Below are positions 46,869 to 59,200 of a stretch of DNA of 64,000 nucleotides, one piece after another; the first letter of the stretch is position 1; each line of letters opens with the position of its first letter. The notes below the pieces were generated by a model, which saw only the letters and a program-made list of their open reading frames with translations, did no database searches and was not told where the DNA came from. The stretch lies in NCBI GenBank assembly GCA_017506865.1, contig JAFCMP010000101.1, positions 1,240,001 to 1,304,000 of the forward strand. The letters run 5' to 3'. Position numbers and translations under genes: made by a program. This DNA is from Tribonema minus. Its lineage: Eukaryota > Sar > Xanthophyceae > Tribonematales > Tribonemataceae.

Positions 46869-49800
46869 TCAGGCGCACATGGGACGCGGGTGGAGCGTTC
46901 GCGTGGAAGGTTCGTCTACCGCAGCGCCGCCGGTGATGGCGATCTTGGTCATCATGCCGGTGTCGCTGCACAGAACACGGCAGCAGCAGCAGTAGCCACG
47001 ATGTCAGGAGGTCGTCGGCAGTTGCTTCGGCTGTCGCGTCGCCTGACGCGTGCGCGTGAGGTCCGTACGCGCATGGATTTGAACTGAGCGCTGCCGTAGC
47101 AGCAGCAGCAGCAGGGTGAGCATCATCTCACCAAGCTCTGGCTGATCAACAGAGCATTGACGACGACGACAGTGTGATTGTCATTATTTGACGAAGCCTT
47201 TGATGTGCTCGTGTACTGTCGTCTGTACAAACGACCTTCCCGTGTCTCCTTGCTCACGGACATGCTTGCTTGACGCACTCAGGAGCGTAGTATTGGCATC
47301 AGTACAGCACTTGCAATGATAGCAGCGCTAGCGGCAACCGAAGCTGCACTTCGCTGAACTGAAGCGAGCGGTTGGCGGAGGGGGGCGCAAATCAAAAGTC
47401 AGGCTTATGGCACGCTATGAGCCCAGAGTGCGCACAAAACGCCAAACAATGCGACAAGCCCGCCACTGCAATCGTCACAAATTCTTGCTGTTGCAGTACA
47501 TGCTATGCCGCAAGAGCTGCTACCGGGCGCTCGTGACTGCATTGCGGCTCTCGTCGTCAACAGGCGGTCGCACGTACCTGTGCTCGAAGATGTGGCAGTG
47601 AGCAATCATGTTGCCGCCGTAGCGGTCGGCGCGGAACCTGACAACAGCGGTGCCGCCGACTGCGCCCACAGGCAGCACATGCAGCAGGGGCAAAGCAGTG
47701 CTCAGGAGAGGGTGCAGTGCATGCAGGTTTTGTGCGTGGGAGCATTGGCAAGGCATGATCCAGTTCCCTGCTCAAACTGCTCAGAGCTTGGTGTACAAAG
47801 TGCCAGGCTTGATAATGTCTACCTGATGTAGCCTCTCTGCTCGTTGCAAGCAAGCATGCTGAGGCGGCAAAGCGGGCTTGCAGTACTGCAAGTGGAGTGC
47901 TCGTGCGCAGCGCGCACCCTGGCAACAGCATGAACAGGCCGACAATGTCCACCCGCCTCACTGCGCATCTTTGAGATGACTCAGCGCGCAGAGTGTGACA
48001 TCCCAGAGTTTATGTGCCAATCTCACTTTTGCGCACTGCCCTGCCCCTAAAAAACGCCTCAAGCTGCAATATTTCAGTGCATAGTGAACATCAGCGCTCA
48101 CACCACCGCCCCCCTGACGCCAGCAACAACACAGCTGCCTAGCAATCACCTGCGAGAGTGTCGAGCCAGTCGCCTGCCCTGTACCACCCGGGCGCCAGCC
48201 CCGGCAGCTCCTGGTCGGCCTGCAGCTGGAAGTGGTTGACGTGCCTGCACGCGGCGCAAACGACACACACACCGCGCAGTCAGAGCGCTGAGCGTTTCCA
48301 CATTGGCGTAGGGACCTTGTGTGATTACGCAAAACGTGCAGCACATGAGGCGCGTCTGCACGTGCGCAGCGCTTAAACGCTTGCAACTGTGCACCCGGTG
48401 TTGTCGATGCAACGCATCTCTGTACCTGTACAGTGTCGTACAGTGCCGTACAGTCTCGTACAGGCACCGAGCTGCGCTGCATCGACAACACCTCTGGGCG
48501 CGCACAACCAGCACGCGTCTGACATATGCGCGCAACAACACAACCAGATCGCGCGCTTCAGCCAACGGCACGAGAGCGCCGCGCGACTCGCGAGTGACTC
48601 GCGCGCGCTGCCCCCCTGCGCAAGGAGCGCTGACTCACATGTGGAAGGGGTGAGCGCTGGTGCCGCTGAGCGTCACCTCGGCGGCGTCGCCCTCGGCGAG
48701 CGTCGTGAGCGGCGCGTCGTCGGGGCCACCGTACAGCTTGCCGTCGATGGCGCCGTTGGCAAGCGTGATGTCCAGCTTGGTGGCGGGCACGGGCAGCGGG
48801 CGCAGGTCCTGGAGGTAGTGCGGCCTGTGGGGCGAGTGTGAGTGAGTGAGTGAGTGAGTGAGTGAGTGAGTGAGTGAGTGGGTAAGTGAGTCATTGGTGA
48901 GGGATGGCACGATGACGCGTTGCAGCGGTGTGAGGCGAGGGTGGGAGGGGGGTGGCAGCGCGCAGCGTGAGATGAGGGGGGGGCAGCGTAGTGAAGGGGG
49001 CAGTGCACGACTGTCCCTGCGCTCTGTGTTCTGGCCTGATGCATTGCCACGCTCCGCGAGTGCTTGTCACCTTTTGGTCCGCAACAACGCCTTCTGCACG
49101 CACATCACTGAGTACGCTCCGACATCACAAGCGTGTCAGGCCTAACGGACATCCCCACGCACGCACCCACACTCTCACGTGCACGTGCAGTGACCGTTTC
49201 AACGTGCAACTTCAATGCCCAAATCCCCCCCCCCCCCCCCCCCCCCTCCTCCCCCCCTCCCCCCCCTCACCTGCACGGGCGCCAAATAGGGAGCTCTGCG
49301 GGGTGCACGGGGGTGGCACCCGTAACGCTGAGCGTTGCCACCGTGACGGGGGCGTCCATGCCGCCCGTCGTCAGCACGACGTCGTACAGGCCGGCGGTGT
49401 CGCAGTAGACGGCGGCGTCGACGCGGCTGCTGATGGAGAAGAATACCCTGCCATCCGCCAGGATGCGGCCCGCCTCGTTGTCGTACACGCCTGCGCGGCG
49501 GCGGCGCAAGGGGGGTGGAGGAGGGGGGTTTGGGGGGGGGGGGGTCAGCAGGCGGCGCGCAATCGCAATGCTGTGCGCCTGGTGAACAGGGGGGCGTAGT
49601 TGCTGGTGACGCGCCTTCTCACGGTGGGAATGCAAGTACTTTCGTGTTGTTCGGATGTGCGATGCCAATGCATGCGGCACCCCAAGGACTGCCCTACCTC
49701 TACATGCAGGCGCCGTTAACTACTTTCAAGTTGCACAGGCAGCCGTGGCGTTGGCAGAGCTGCAGATTGCGCCGACCGCCGCGACCGAGATGAGGTCAGT

Positions 49801-52800
49801 ACGCAAACTTGAAGGAGTGATGCCATGGATGCATTGCGTTTTACACTACACGCGCGACGCAACGCGCACAACGCAATGGCGCAGCGGCCACCGTCCGCGC
49901 CCGTGCAGACGCGAGATTACGCGCGCTCACCGCCACCGTGCATGCAATAAGAAAACTTATGCAGAAATTATTCCCGTAACTTAGTTGTTTTGAAATCATA
50001 AGGGATGATACCTTGAGTAGTTGTCTGTCTGAACTTGAATCGTTCTTATTGAACCTCGTCGTGCGTGTCGGCTAGCCCCTCCGCGACTGTTCACGACGCA
50101 CGGAGGATGAATCGCATCAGCAGCAGCAGCAGCGCTCACCGTCCTTGGCGATGAGCGCGACTTTGCAGGCGCCCTTGCCGCCGTCGCGCGCGGTGATGGA
50201 GGCGATCGCGTTGTCCTTGCGGCCGATGTGCAGCATGCGCAGGCGCGTCCACTTGCCCAGCGTCACGCCCGTCGTGTAGTCGGCGCAGCCGTTGGTCAGG
50301 TAGTGGCGCTCCGTGGCGGTGCTCGCAAAGAGCTGCGGCGTGCCACGCAGAAAAAAAGCACGGAGCGTTGAATATGTCATATGGTGGATGCTCGCGACGG
50401 AGGGACTCGGTGACTGAGCAGTGCCACGCGGCACGCCGGCAGATGCGCGGACTCGGCACGAGGAGTACGCCTCCCAGGCGCGAGCTGCGTGCAGCAGCAG
50501 AACGCTAGTGGCCGGACCGGGGACACAATTTCTCCCTGGCACGCACACACACGTGTGCAGCACTGTGCGTCACGCGGGACTCAAACTTCAACGCTCACGT
50601 GCATAACTTCAAGTTGAACACTCACGTCGTCCTTCATCGCCGACGCGCGCTCGTTGAGGAACGCGGGGTGAACGTACTGGAAGATGAGGTACTTGTTGGG
50701 CATCTGGCCGTAGATGGCGGGGCGGTGGTCGCCGATCTCAAACGCCGGGTTGTCGTCGATCTGCAGTATGCCCGCCGCGCCGCCGAAGGCCTGGAGGGTG
50801 ACGCTCCCGTGGTGGTGGGGGTGGTAGAAGTGGGTCCCGCCTGCGGTGACGGCAGGTGCAGAGATTGTTTAACGCAGTGCTCAGCCATGAAACACCCCCC
50901 TTCAATCCTCTGGAGGTACAGGGCGCACGACTGGTTTCACGCAGTGCTCACACGAGAAGACCCTCCCTTGCTGCGCTGGAGGCAGGGGGCAAGGGACCCC
51001 CTGGTGTGCATGTGGGAGGAGGCAAGAAGGCCTTGAGGTGTAAGTTGCGCTCGAAGCGGGGGCGGTAGAAGTGGGATCCACCTGCATTGGTGGAAGGTGC
51101 ACAACTGTTTACTGCAGCGCTCAACAAGCAGCCTTGATGTTTTGCAAGCAAAACCATTACGCCATCCACCAAGGTGCTCATCGAGACAGTTGCGCTCGGA
51201 AAGCAGTGTTGAATCCTGGTTGGCGTGTGACATGCCAGCACAACACACATGGTGAATGACTGGAACAGCTACAGGCGTCAACCTGAGGTCAGCGCAAAGG
51301 ACCATGCGAGTCTGTCGCCGCTCTACATGCTATAAAGGTACCACATGCACTCCGCGTGCTCCGATCGACAACTGCAGAGATGCGTACGCGTGGCTTGCGG
51401 ATGCGCTTTAAAGCAAGTTCCAGCATGCTTTCAGGCAAGTGTGCAAGGTGCATGCATACCCCCCCCCCCCCCAGAGAGTACCCCCCCTGCTCACCGGCGT
51501 GGTCGCAGGGGATGGCGTAGGTGATCACCGTGTCGGACCCAGGGAGCATTCTGCGCGCGCAGGCAGGCAGGCAGGCAGGCAGGCACACAGTGTTAGCCAA
51601 CCCTCACCCTAGCCCTAAGGCGACAAATACAAGTGTGAGCATGGCGTGAACGCATGTGCGATGTCATTCGCCAATAAACTAGTCTGCAGTGGCGCTTGCG
51701 CTTCGCATCCTTGACGACGCCCATGGTGGCCAAAGCTCGTAGCCATCTCTGCCTTTGCCTCACAACGCTGTGGACGCAAATGCAAGACTTCATGTGCGGT
51801 TCTGAAGCATGGCAACTGCTCAAATGCATCTCCTGGTGCGCCACCATGTGGCGCTGGGCGCCCATGCCTGAGCATTTGCTCCAGGCTGTGGGCGTACATT
51901 ACTTCTTACAGGTCTGCAACACCAGCTTCAACTCTTGACATTGCGTGACAACGCCCAAAGCACCGCCAGCTGCACAGACATGTGTTCGCAAACACCAGCA
52001 ACGCCGTTGCATCGCTCAGCACGGCACTCACTCGCGCGCCACGTTGTCGGCGGTGCCCATGCCCGAGATGTGCAGGCCGTGCGTGTGCAGGTTGGTCGTT
52101 TGCGGCGAGTGCATGGTGTTCTCCGCGCCGGGCACGTTCGCCCAGCCGGCGAGGCCGTTGCGCAGCGTGATCTGGTACGTCTTGCACGCCTGCATGCGGA
52201 TGATGGGGCCGGGGATGTGCCCGTTGTACCTGCAGGGGGGGGGGGGGGGGGGCGCGTGTACTAGTTCAACTTCAAGAACGCGAGAGAGGCATGCGGTGGG
52301 TGCACTCGGCGCGCGCAGTGTCGCGGCAGCAGTCGGCGCGCACGCAGCGCCGATAGCGGCGCATCAGCAGCAGCAGCAGCAGCAGGCGCGTGCGTGGTGG
52401 CTGTTGCGTTTGCGTCGGGCAGAGGCCTTGATGATGCCACCAAGTGCTGGGACACTAAAGCCCGGGCTTGCCGTGAGCTGGGGGGGGGGTGGGATGGCAC
52501 CATCTGCAGTGACATCCGCTGCAAGACCCTTTCTGAGAGTGGACACATTGCATGCGGACAGAAGCGTTTCTGACAGGAGTCCCACATCGAGAGACTGGAC
52601 AGAGAGACACAGGATTGCAGACGCGGGCAGAGGTGCGCACTCACCCCTGACTCAGATTTAGACTCGCCACTCAGACTCCGGACTCTGATGCGGACACACA
52701 GCAGAGACTCACCCGCGCGTGCGCGTCGTGCCGTGCTTGTTGGTGAACTGGATCGGCTCAAAGTGGAGGCGCGCGCGCAGTACGCCGTCGACTCAGATTC

Positions 52801-53235
52801 AGACTCGCCGCTCAGACTTGGGACTCTGATGCGGACACACAGCAGAGACTCACCCGCGCGTGCGCGTCGTGCCGTGCTTGTTGGTGAACTGGATCGGCTC
52901 AAAGTCGAGGCGCGCGCGCGCAGTACGCCGTCGACTCAGATTCAGACTCGCCGCTCAGACTCGGGACTCTGATGCGGACACACAACAGAGACTCACCCGC
53001 GCGTGCGCGTCGTGCCTTGCTTGTTGGTGAACTGGATCGGCTCAAAGTCGAGGCGCGCGCGCAGTACGCCGTCGGCGCCCTGCGTCCACGCCAGCGTGCC
53101 CATGTTGTCCGACTTGCCGGCGATCGCGCACTGCTTGGTGGGGAACTTCACGGGCGACGCTCCCGCGGGGGGCGGCGGCACAGCCGTGAGGGGGGCCACC
53201 ACCACTTCCAGGTTCATCTTCTCGTTGGGGTCCAG
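46869..53235 (-). CDS. Gene 2 exons 14-23: multicopper oxidase domain
   Basis: Exon 14 begins LDPNEKMNLEVVVAPLTAVP. Exon 15 reads YNGHIPGPIIRMQACKTYQI then TTNLHTHGLHISGMG (first HxH copper motif, about residues 676-681). Exon 17 reads GTHFYHPHHHGSVTLQAFGG (second motif, about 719-723). Exons 20-21 join as SAHPFHMHVNHFQLQ (third motif, about 980-988). Exons 22-23 join as IAHCHIFEHSDTGMM (fourth motif with the T1 Cys, about 1036-1047). All four motifs of an active T1/T2/T3 copper centre are present, and the T1 axial position is Met, as in bilirubin oxidase and CueO rather than high-potential laccases. The protein ends RTLHPRPMCA, with TGA at 46871-46869. Confidence 0.92.
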
Positions 53236-56200
53236 CTGCACATATGCGTACACATTCGGCAAGCGGACGGGAAGGGTGAGGGGGGGGGGGTGTGAGACGG
53301 GGCATCGTGCGCAGCCGTGCCAGGTGTGTAATGTGCATGCATGCAAGGTGGTAGTGATCTAGGCGTAGGCGTATACATAGGGTAGGGCGCAAGCGCGTGC
53401 ACACTCATCTCGCATCTTGGGACGCGGCATGCGGTGCCACACTCAAACACTGCCTGCGCAGAGCTGGCGCTGACGACAGGTTGTGCTCGTGTTAAGGCGC
53501 ACGGTAGCAGTTGTCTACCTCAAATGTGAAGGCGTGGATCGCCGTCACGGCATTGTCTGCACGGTCGCCTGTGGTCGCTGCTCTGTGACCCTAACCCTAG
53601 CCCTAAGCCTAAGCCTAACCCTAGCCCTAGCCGGGCAGCGCTGGTGTGGAACCGTCCTCCTCTGCAAGCAGTTTGTTCATAAGCAGCACCTTAACACGGG
53701 CTTGCTGCAAGCAGTAATCAGCTGCCATGCAGCTTTGCGTAGCACAACGGCATGCGCGAAATCTCTTGAGCGGTCTCAGCGCTGACAATGAGCGCACAGT
53801 TCTACTTCAACTTGGGCGCAGGAACTACGCGTGGTGACTCCCCACGGCGGTGCACCTCGACAGTGTCTGAATGCGGCTACTCGATGCCACTGCGAGCATA
53901 CCATTTTCACGCGCGGCGAATCGCCGCGGCGGTGGACGTCGACGCTGCCATCCCCACATCAATGCAGGGACATGCAACTTCAAGTCTTGTGCATGGTGGT
54001 GACTCACCACGGCGGTGGACGCGAGCGAGAGGATGCGCGAGTTCTGGTAGTCCAGCACGAGGATCGCGCCGGTGACGGGGTGGCGCGTGATGTGCGAGAT
54101 GCCGACGTCGCCCGCAGCCATCAGGGCGCGAACTGCCAGATCATAGAGGGGCGTGAGAGGTCAGGGCGAGGGTCAGATGTGAGGCTAGGGTTGCGGTTCG
54201 AAATGCCAGAACATAAAGGGGTTTGGAGGTCAGGGCGAGGATCAGAGATGGGGCTAGGGTAACGGTAGCAGTGTTGTTGTGTGCTAGCCCACCAGCTAAT
54301 ACTCTGCTGCAGCCGTGCACCTAGTCTTACTGGTAGGTGCCAAGCGAGGAGTTGTGCGCATGCCGCTGCCTCTCCCAGACTCTTCGCGAAAGCTTCACAC
54401 TCTTCAGGGCTTGCTGCCCCATTCAGCATGCGCCTAGACCAGGACAGGAGCCGTGGCGGGCGTGTGCGACCTCATGCCCGGCGCAACGCGTGCGGGAGCG
54501 AGCTCTCGCTGAACAGGCCTGATGCGCGCGTGGCACGCGCCGCAGCGGAGCACTGCACCTAACGTATGGGGACAGTGCAGCGCGCCATGCTGCGCAGCCC
54601 ATCCCGCAGCAGCAGCAGCAGCAGCAGCCGCGTCGTTCAGCGTGTGCCGCTGATCTGAAGGCAGCAGTCTGCTGCGGGCGCTGCATCACATTACGCGGCG
54701 CATGCACACACTCGCATCAGCCGCGCTGCTCTACGGGTAGGCAGGACTGAGCCAGCAGGTGTCATAGGCAGCAGCGCTCCGGCCGGTGCTGCTCACCGTT
54801 GATGACCATGCCGTTGGAGTAGTTAAGGTTAGGGTTCAGGGTTGGGTCAGGGTTAGGGTCAGGGCTAAGGTTAGGGTTAGGGTTAGGGTTAGGGTTAGGG
54901 TAGGCTCACCGTTGATGACCTTGCCGTTGGCGTCGAGGGAGCCAGTGAAGAGGCAGCGCTTGGCGTGGTCGGAGAAGAAGAGCTTGTTCTCGTACTTGGT
55001 GCCCATCTGCGCGCCCTCGTTGAAGTAGATTCTGGGGGGGGGGGGGGGGGGGGGGGGGCAGCGGAGCGTCGCGCGCGCACTTGTGAGCGGGCCCGCGAAC
55101 TTTAAGATCATCAGCATGCATGACAGGTGCATCGTGCGCGCACCAGAGGGCGGAGAGCTCTCAACAGCCGCTGCTAGCGCGTGCGGTGTTTTGCTGCGTT
55201 GACTGCGCTGCGGGCGCGAGACGCGCGCGCCGAGTCGAGCGATGCTGCGGTGACACCACAGCCCCCTCCAGCGCCAGCTCGCGTTCATCAGACGCGGCAC
55301 CTGGGGGATGCAACAGCTCGGGACGGCAACCAGCGACCGCTCCAGCCGACACCACCGCACGATGAGGCTGATCATTTGTGCTGAGCACTGTTGTCGCTCC
55401 CTCGCGCTCACCCGCTGACTGCCGCCCTGTCGCCGCCACAGTTGGCGTAGGTGGGGTCGGGCAGGTCGCGGAATTCGTACGTGGGCCCGAAGTAGTGGGG
55501 CTCGGGGACAGTAGTCGCTGGGTCTCCGACAAAGAACTCGGGCCTGACGCCGGCAGCCTGCGAGGGGGGGGGGGGGGGGGGGGGAGGATTGACTGTTAAG
55601 GAGTGACTGCGGGGGGAGCGGGGGGGGGGGCGGGGGGGTGACTTTAAGGAACGACTGCGCTCGCTGTAGCCGAGGCGTTGAAGCACAGTCGAGGTTGACC
55701 TACTAGTAGAGCTACGCATGGGATTGAGCTGAAGGGATCTGAGGGGATCAAAATTGCCGTGCCTGCAGAGACGTATTCCCCCCCGTGAGCTTTCTGGCCC
55801 AGCTGCTGTCATCCTGCCGGTCTGCAGTGCGCTGGAAGCCGCTAGTGCCAACCCATCATGCACCCTGGCAAGCTCGCATAAGGGTTCTGCACCGAGTCTG
55901 GCAACGTTTGAGCACTGCGCATGATTGTTTCAGGTGTGGTGAGCGCTGCGCGTGGCTGATGGATCGCAAGCGATCACGACGGCGGCGCGGCGCAGGACTC
56001 ACTGCGCTCGACGGACGCTGCGTGCGCACGCGCGGTTCAGCACGCACACATTGGGCACCGCACTCGGGCGAGCATCATGCGCCGTCAGCGACTGCGCGCG
56101 TCTGAACTCGCGTGCACAGTTTGCGCGCTGATTACCCTGCAGCGCGTTGAGAGGGGGTCGCACAGGGTGTGCCCCTGCGCCTTCGCGCACTTCGGTAGCT

Positions 56201-59200
56201 TCCGCTCGAGGGGCGGAAAACCCGTGAATAATGCACTATACGCATCTTGTGCTTGAGTCGAGCGTGTGCTCACATGCATAAACTATGAAACATGCAGAAG
56301 CATGCTCTTGCGCTCGTGTCGAACGTGGGCTCATGCACATGTTGATGAACGCAGCTGAGCACTGTCGCACCTTGAAGACGGGGTCGCACAGGGTGTGCCC
56401 CTGCGCCTCGATGCACTTTGATCCCTTGGGGCGGAAACCCCATGAACCATGCAAGATGTGCTCTTGTGCTCACGCGCATTGTTTATTGCAGCTGAGTACA
56501 GTCGCACCTTGAAGACGGGGTCGCACAGGGTGTACCCCTGTGCCTTCATGTACTTGACGCGCTCCTGCTCGCTCCACGCCTCCACCAGGTAGGCGCCCTT
56601 CTCGCCCTGCCGGTGCGCAGCAGCATGGGCGCCGAGATTCGCGGTGAGGGCTTGGGTCCAATTGCGTGTGGAAATGTGTTGCGTCAATACTTAGTCACAG
56701 CGTGATGTAGAAGGGCTAGCAGGCAAGTGGTTCAGGTGGTTGGGTATGGCTTATCACGTTGGAGGCCTCACACTGTACCGTAGTACTTGTCGAGCGCAGA
56801 GGACTTCTACAACCAACATCAAACAACATGTCGCAATCGTGCATTGAGAGCTGAACTTGAAGTGCACTTGTGTGCCTGCAAACAAGAAGCTGCAACAGCC
56901 ACAAGCGGCCGCACAGGCCCTCGGGATCCTTATCCTGCGCCCTCGTGTCCCACCAGACTCTGGACATGCAACCTCAATGCGACTGTGCACGGCCAGGTGC
57001 CTTACAATAATTGGCTTGATGCGTAGTGTCACTAGCACGCAGCTCATGATAAAACACACACCAGCCTTGCTTCAATAAGTCAGGTTCAAGTTCAAGTAGT
57101 CAAGTTCAAGCAAACAAGTGCAACGTCAGTACATACATACCTCAAAGCAGGGCCACGCCATGTTCAGCACCGGCCGCTCCTGGCTCGAGCCCCTGCAGCG
57201 TCCGGCAAGCGACACACACGTGGCAGCAGCACTCAGTACAGCATGGATTCACTGTGATCATCCACAGTTCAAACCGCTAACATGTACTGAGTATGGCTGC
57301 TGGAGTCTACGAGGCGCAACCGGGCATGAAGAGAGGGGAACAGCAGGCGGGCAGTTGCACTGCGCCGCGCGTCTTTCTGCGTATGGACAAGTGGCCCGGC
57401 AGCGTACATCGACGCGCAATGTGGAGCGTCAGCACTTGAACTTGTGGCGGCGCGGCAGTGCTCACAGCACAGGTTGCTGCGCACCGCCACTCGCAAACAA
57501 GAGGTGCGACACGCCCCTTAGGTCGCCTGCTTCGATGGCTGCATAGTCCCCCACGAGCAGCACTACTTGAAGTTAGTCAATGGCGCATGGATTACTCTTA
57601 TAGCTGAAAGCCCGCGGCTGTACACCTCAACTTCACGCGCACGCCGGCGGTGACGCTCACCTGGCGTTGAAGTGGAAGATGCGCTCTGCCTCGCCGTTGC
57701 CGACGTCGCCCACCCAGATGGTGTCGTCGGGCAGGACCATGGACGAGTACGGGTTCCGCATGCCCTTGGCAATGATCTGCACGCGCACGCAATCGAGTGG
57801 ACGCGCGGTCATTAATTGGCGATCAGACGAGTGTGTCAGATGCACACCCGGGCGGTGTCGACACCACGCATCTCGGTACCCTGTCGCACAGGTGTCGTCG
57901 ATGCAACGCATCTCGGTACCTGTACAATTCGGTACTTGTCGTACAGGTACCGAGATGCATTGTACCGATAACATTTGGGCGCACACAGTGGGCGCGCTGC
58001 TGCATCATCACGGTTGCAGCGGCTCCGGCGAGGGCTACCGACGCGGAGAATTGCATGCCGCTGCGGCTGAGCACGGAGCTATTGGCCGTGGCGTGTTGTG
58101 CCACCACTGGCGCCCTCACACGCTGCGGGCATATGCACCGCCCCGCCCCCCCCCCCTCCCTCCCCCCAAGCTGTTCTGCTCCGCCGTCACAATGCTGCGC
58201 GGGTGCCCATTGCCAGCGTAGTTTCAGTGGTAGAAGCAGCACGGTGCGTCACATGTGGCTCACACTGTGACATACTTCGTATGACAGCATCAGCATTGCA
58301 AGGCACACCGTGTCACGGGCATGCGGTGGTCCCAAGGCAATCAGGGTTACGGCAAGCCTGTCCGACAAGTCCCTGTGCTCTAACGCTACCCTAACCCTAG
58401 CCCCAACCCTAGCCCCAACCCTAACACCAAACCTAACCCTGAAGTTTAACCCTTACCCTAACCCTTCTCACCGGCGCCTAGCCATGCTCGCAAGGTCGCG
58501 CATTGCTGCATCACCAGCCCGCAGCTAGCATATGTCTGGCTACGACGTGCGCTCAAAAGGCACGCCAGGCAAACCGTTGCGGACAAGAGGTGACCAGGCA
58601 ATTTCACATTCAACACGCGCACACTTCAGCTGCAGCGGCGGACACGCGACTCTACTTCAAGTGGGACGTGAGCGCTTCTCGGCCGGTGAGCGCTCAGGCT
58701 TCAAACACGTCTATCACAGTCGCATTCACCGTTGACGCACCTCATAGTCGGTCTTGATCTGTATGGGCGCGGTGGCGGTGCGGAACCTTCCGGGGAACAC
58801 GCGCAGGAACTTGCCAATGTCGTTGTGCTCGCGCTGCGCGTTCCACTGGCCCTGCGGAGCGCTGTTGCGCCAGCAGTAGGGTTAGGATCAGGGTGAGCAC
58901 TACATGCGACGTGCGGCGTAAGAGATCTGCCATAGTAAGTTATCAGCAAACATGGAATGTCAGCACGGATGACAATGTAATAGCCCCCCGCGGGCGGCGG
59001 CAGCGTGCAGCTGATGCTGAATGCATCGGCGCCAAGTGCAGAGGATTAGGTTTAGCGCTGGAATGCACGGCGGGGTACAGGCTCTGAGAGCGCTGCGCTT
59101 CGCATGCAAGGTCAACACTCGCTGTAGCGGCGGGGGCGCTGCAGTGCCTCCACAATATCCCAATGCACGCGACACATGGCGTTCGCAAAGCGCTGGTGCT

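Noticed and set aside
54828-54904. TTAGGG tract considered as a chromosome end
   Set aside because: It is short, degenerate on one side and lies in the middle of a gene with exons on both sides.
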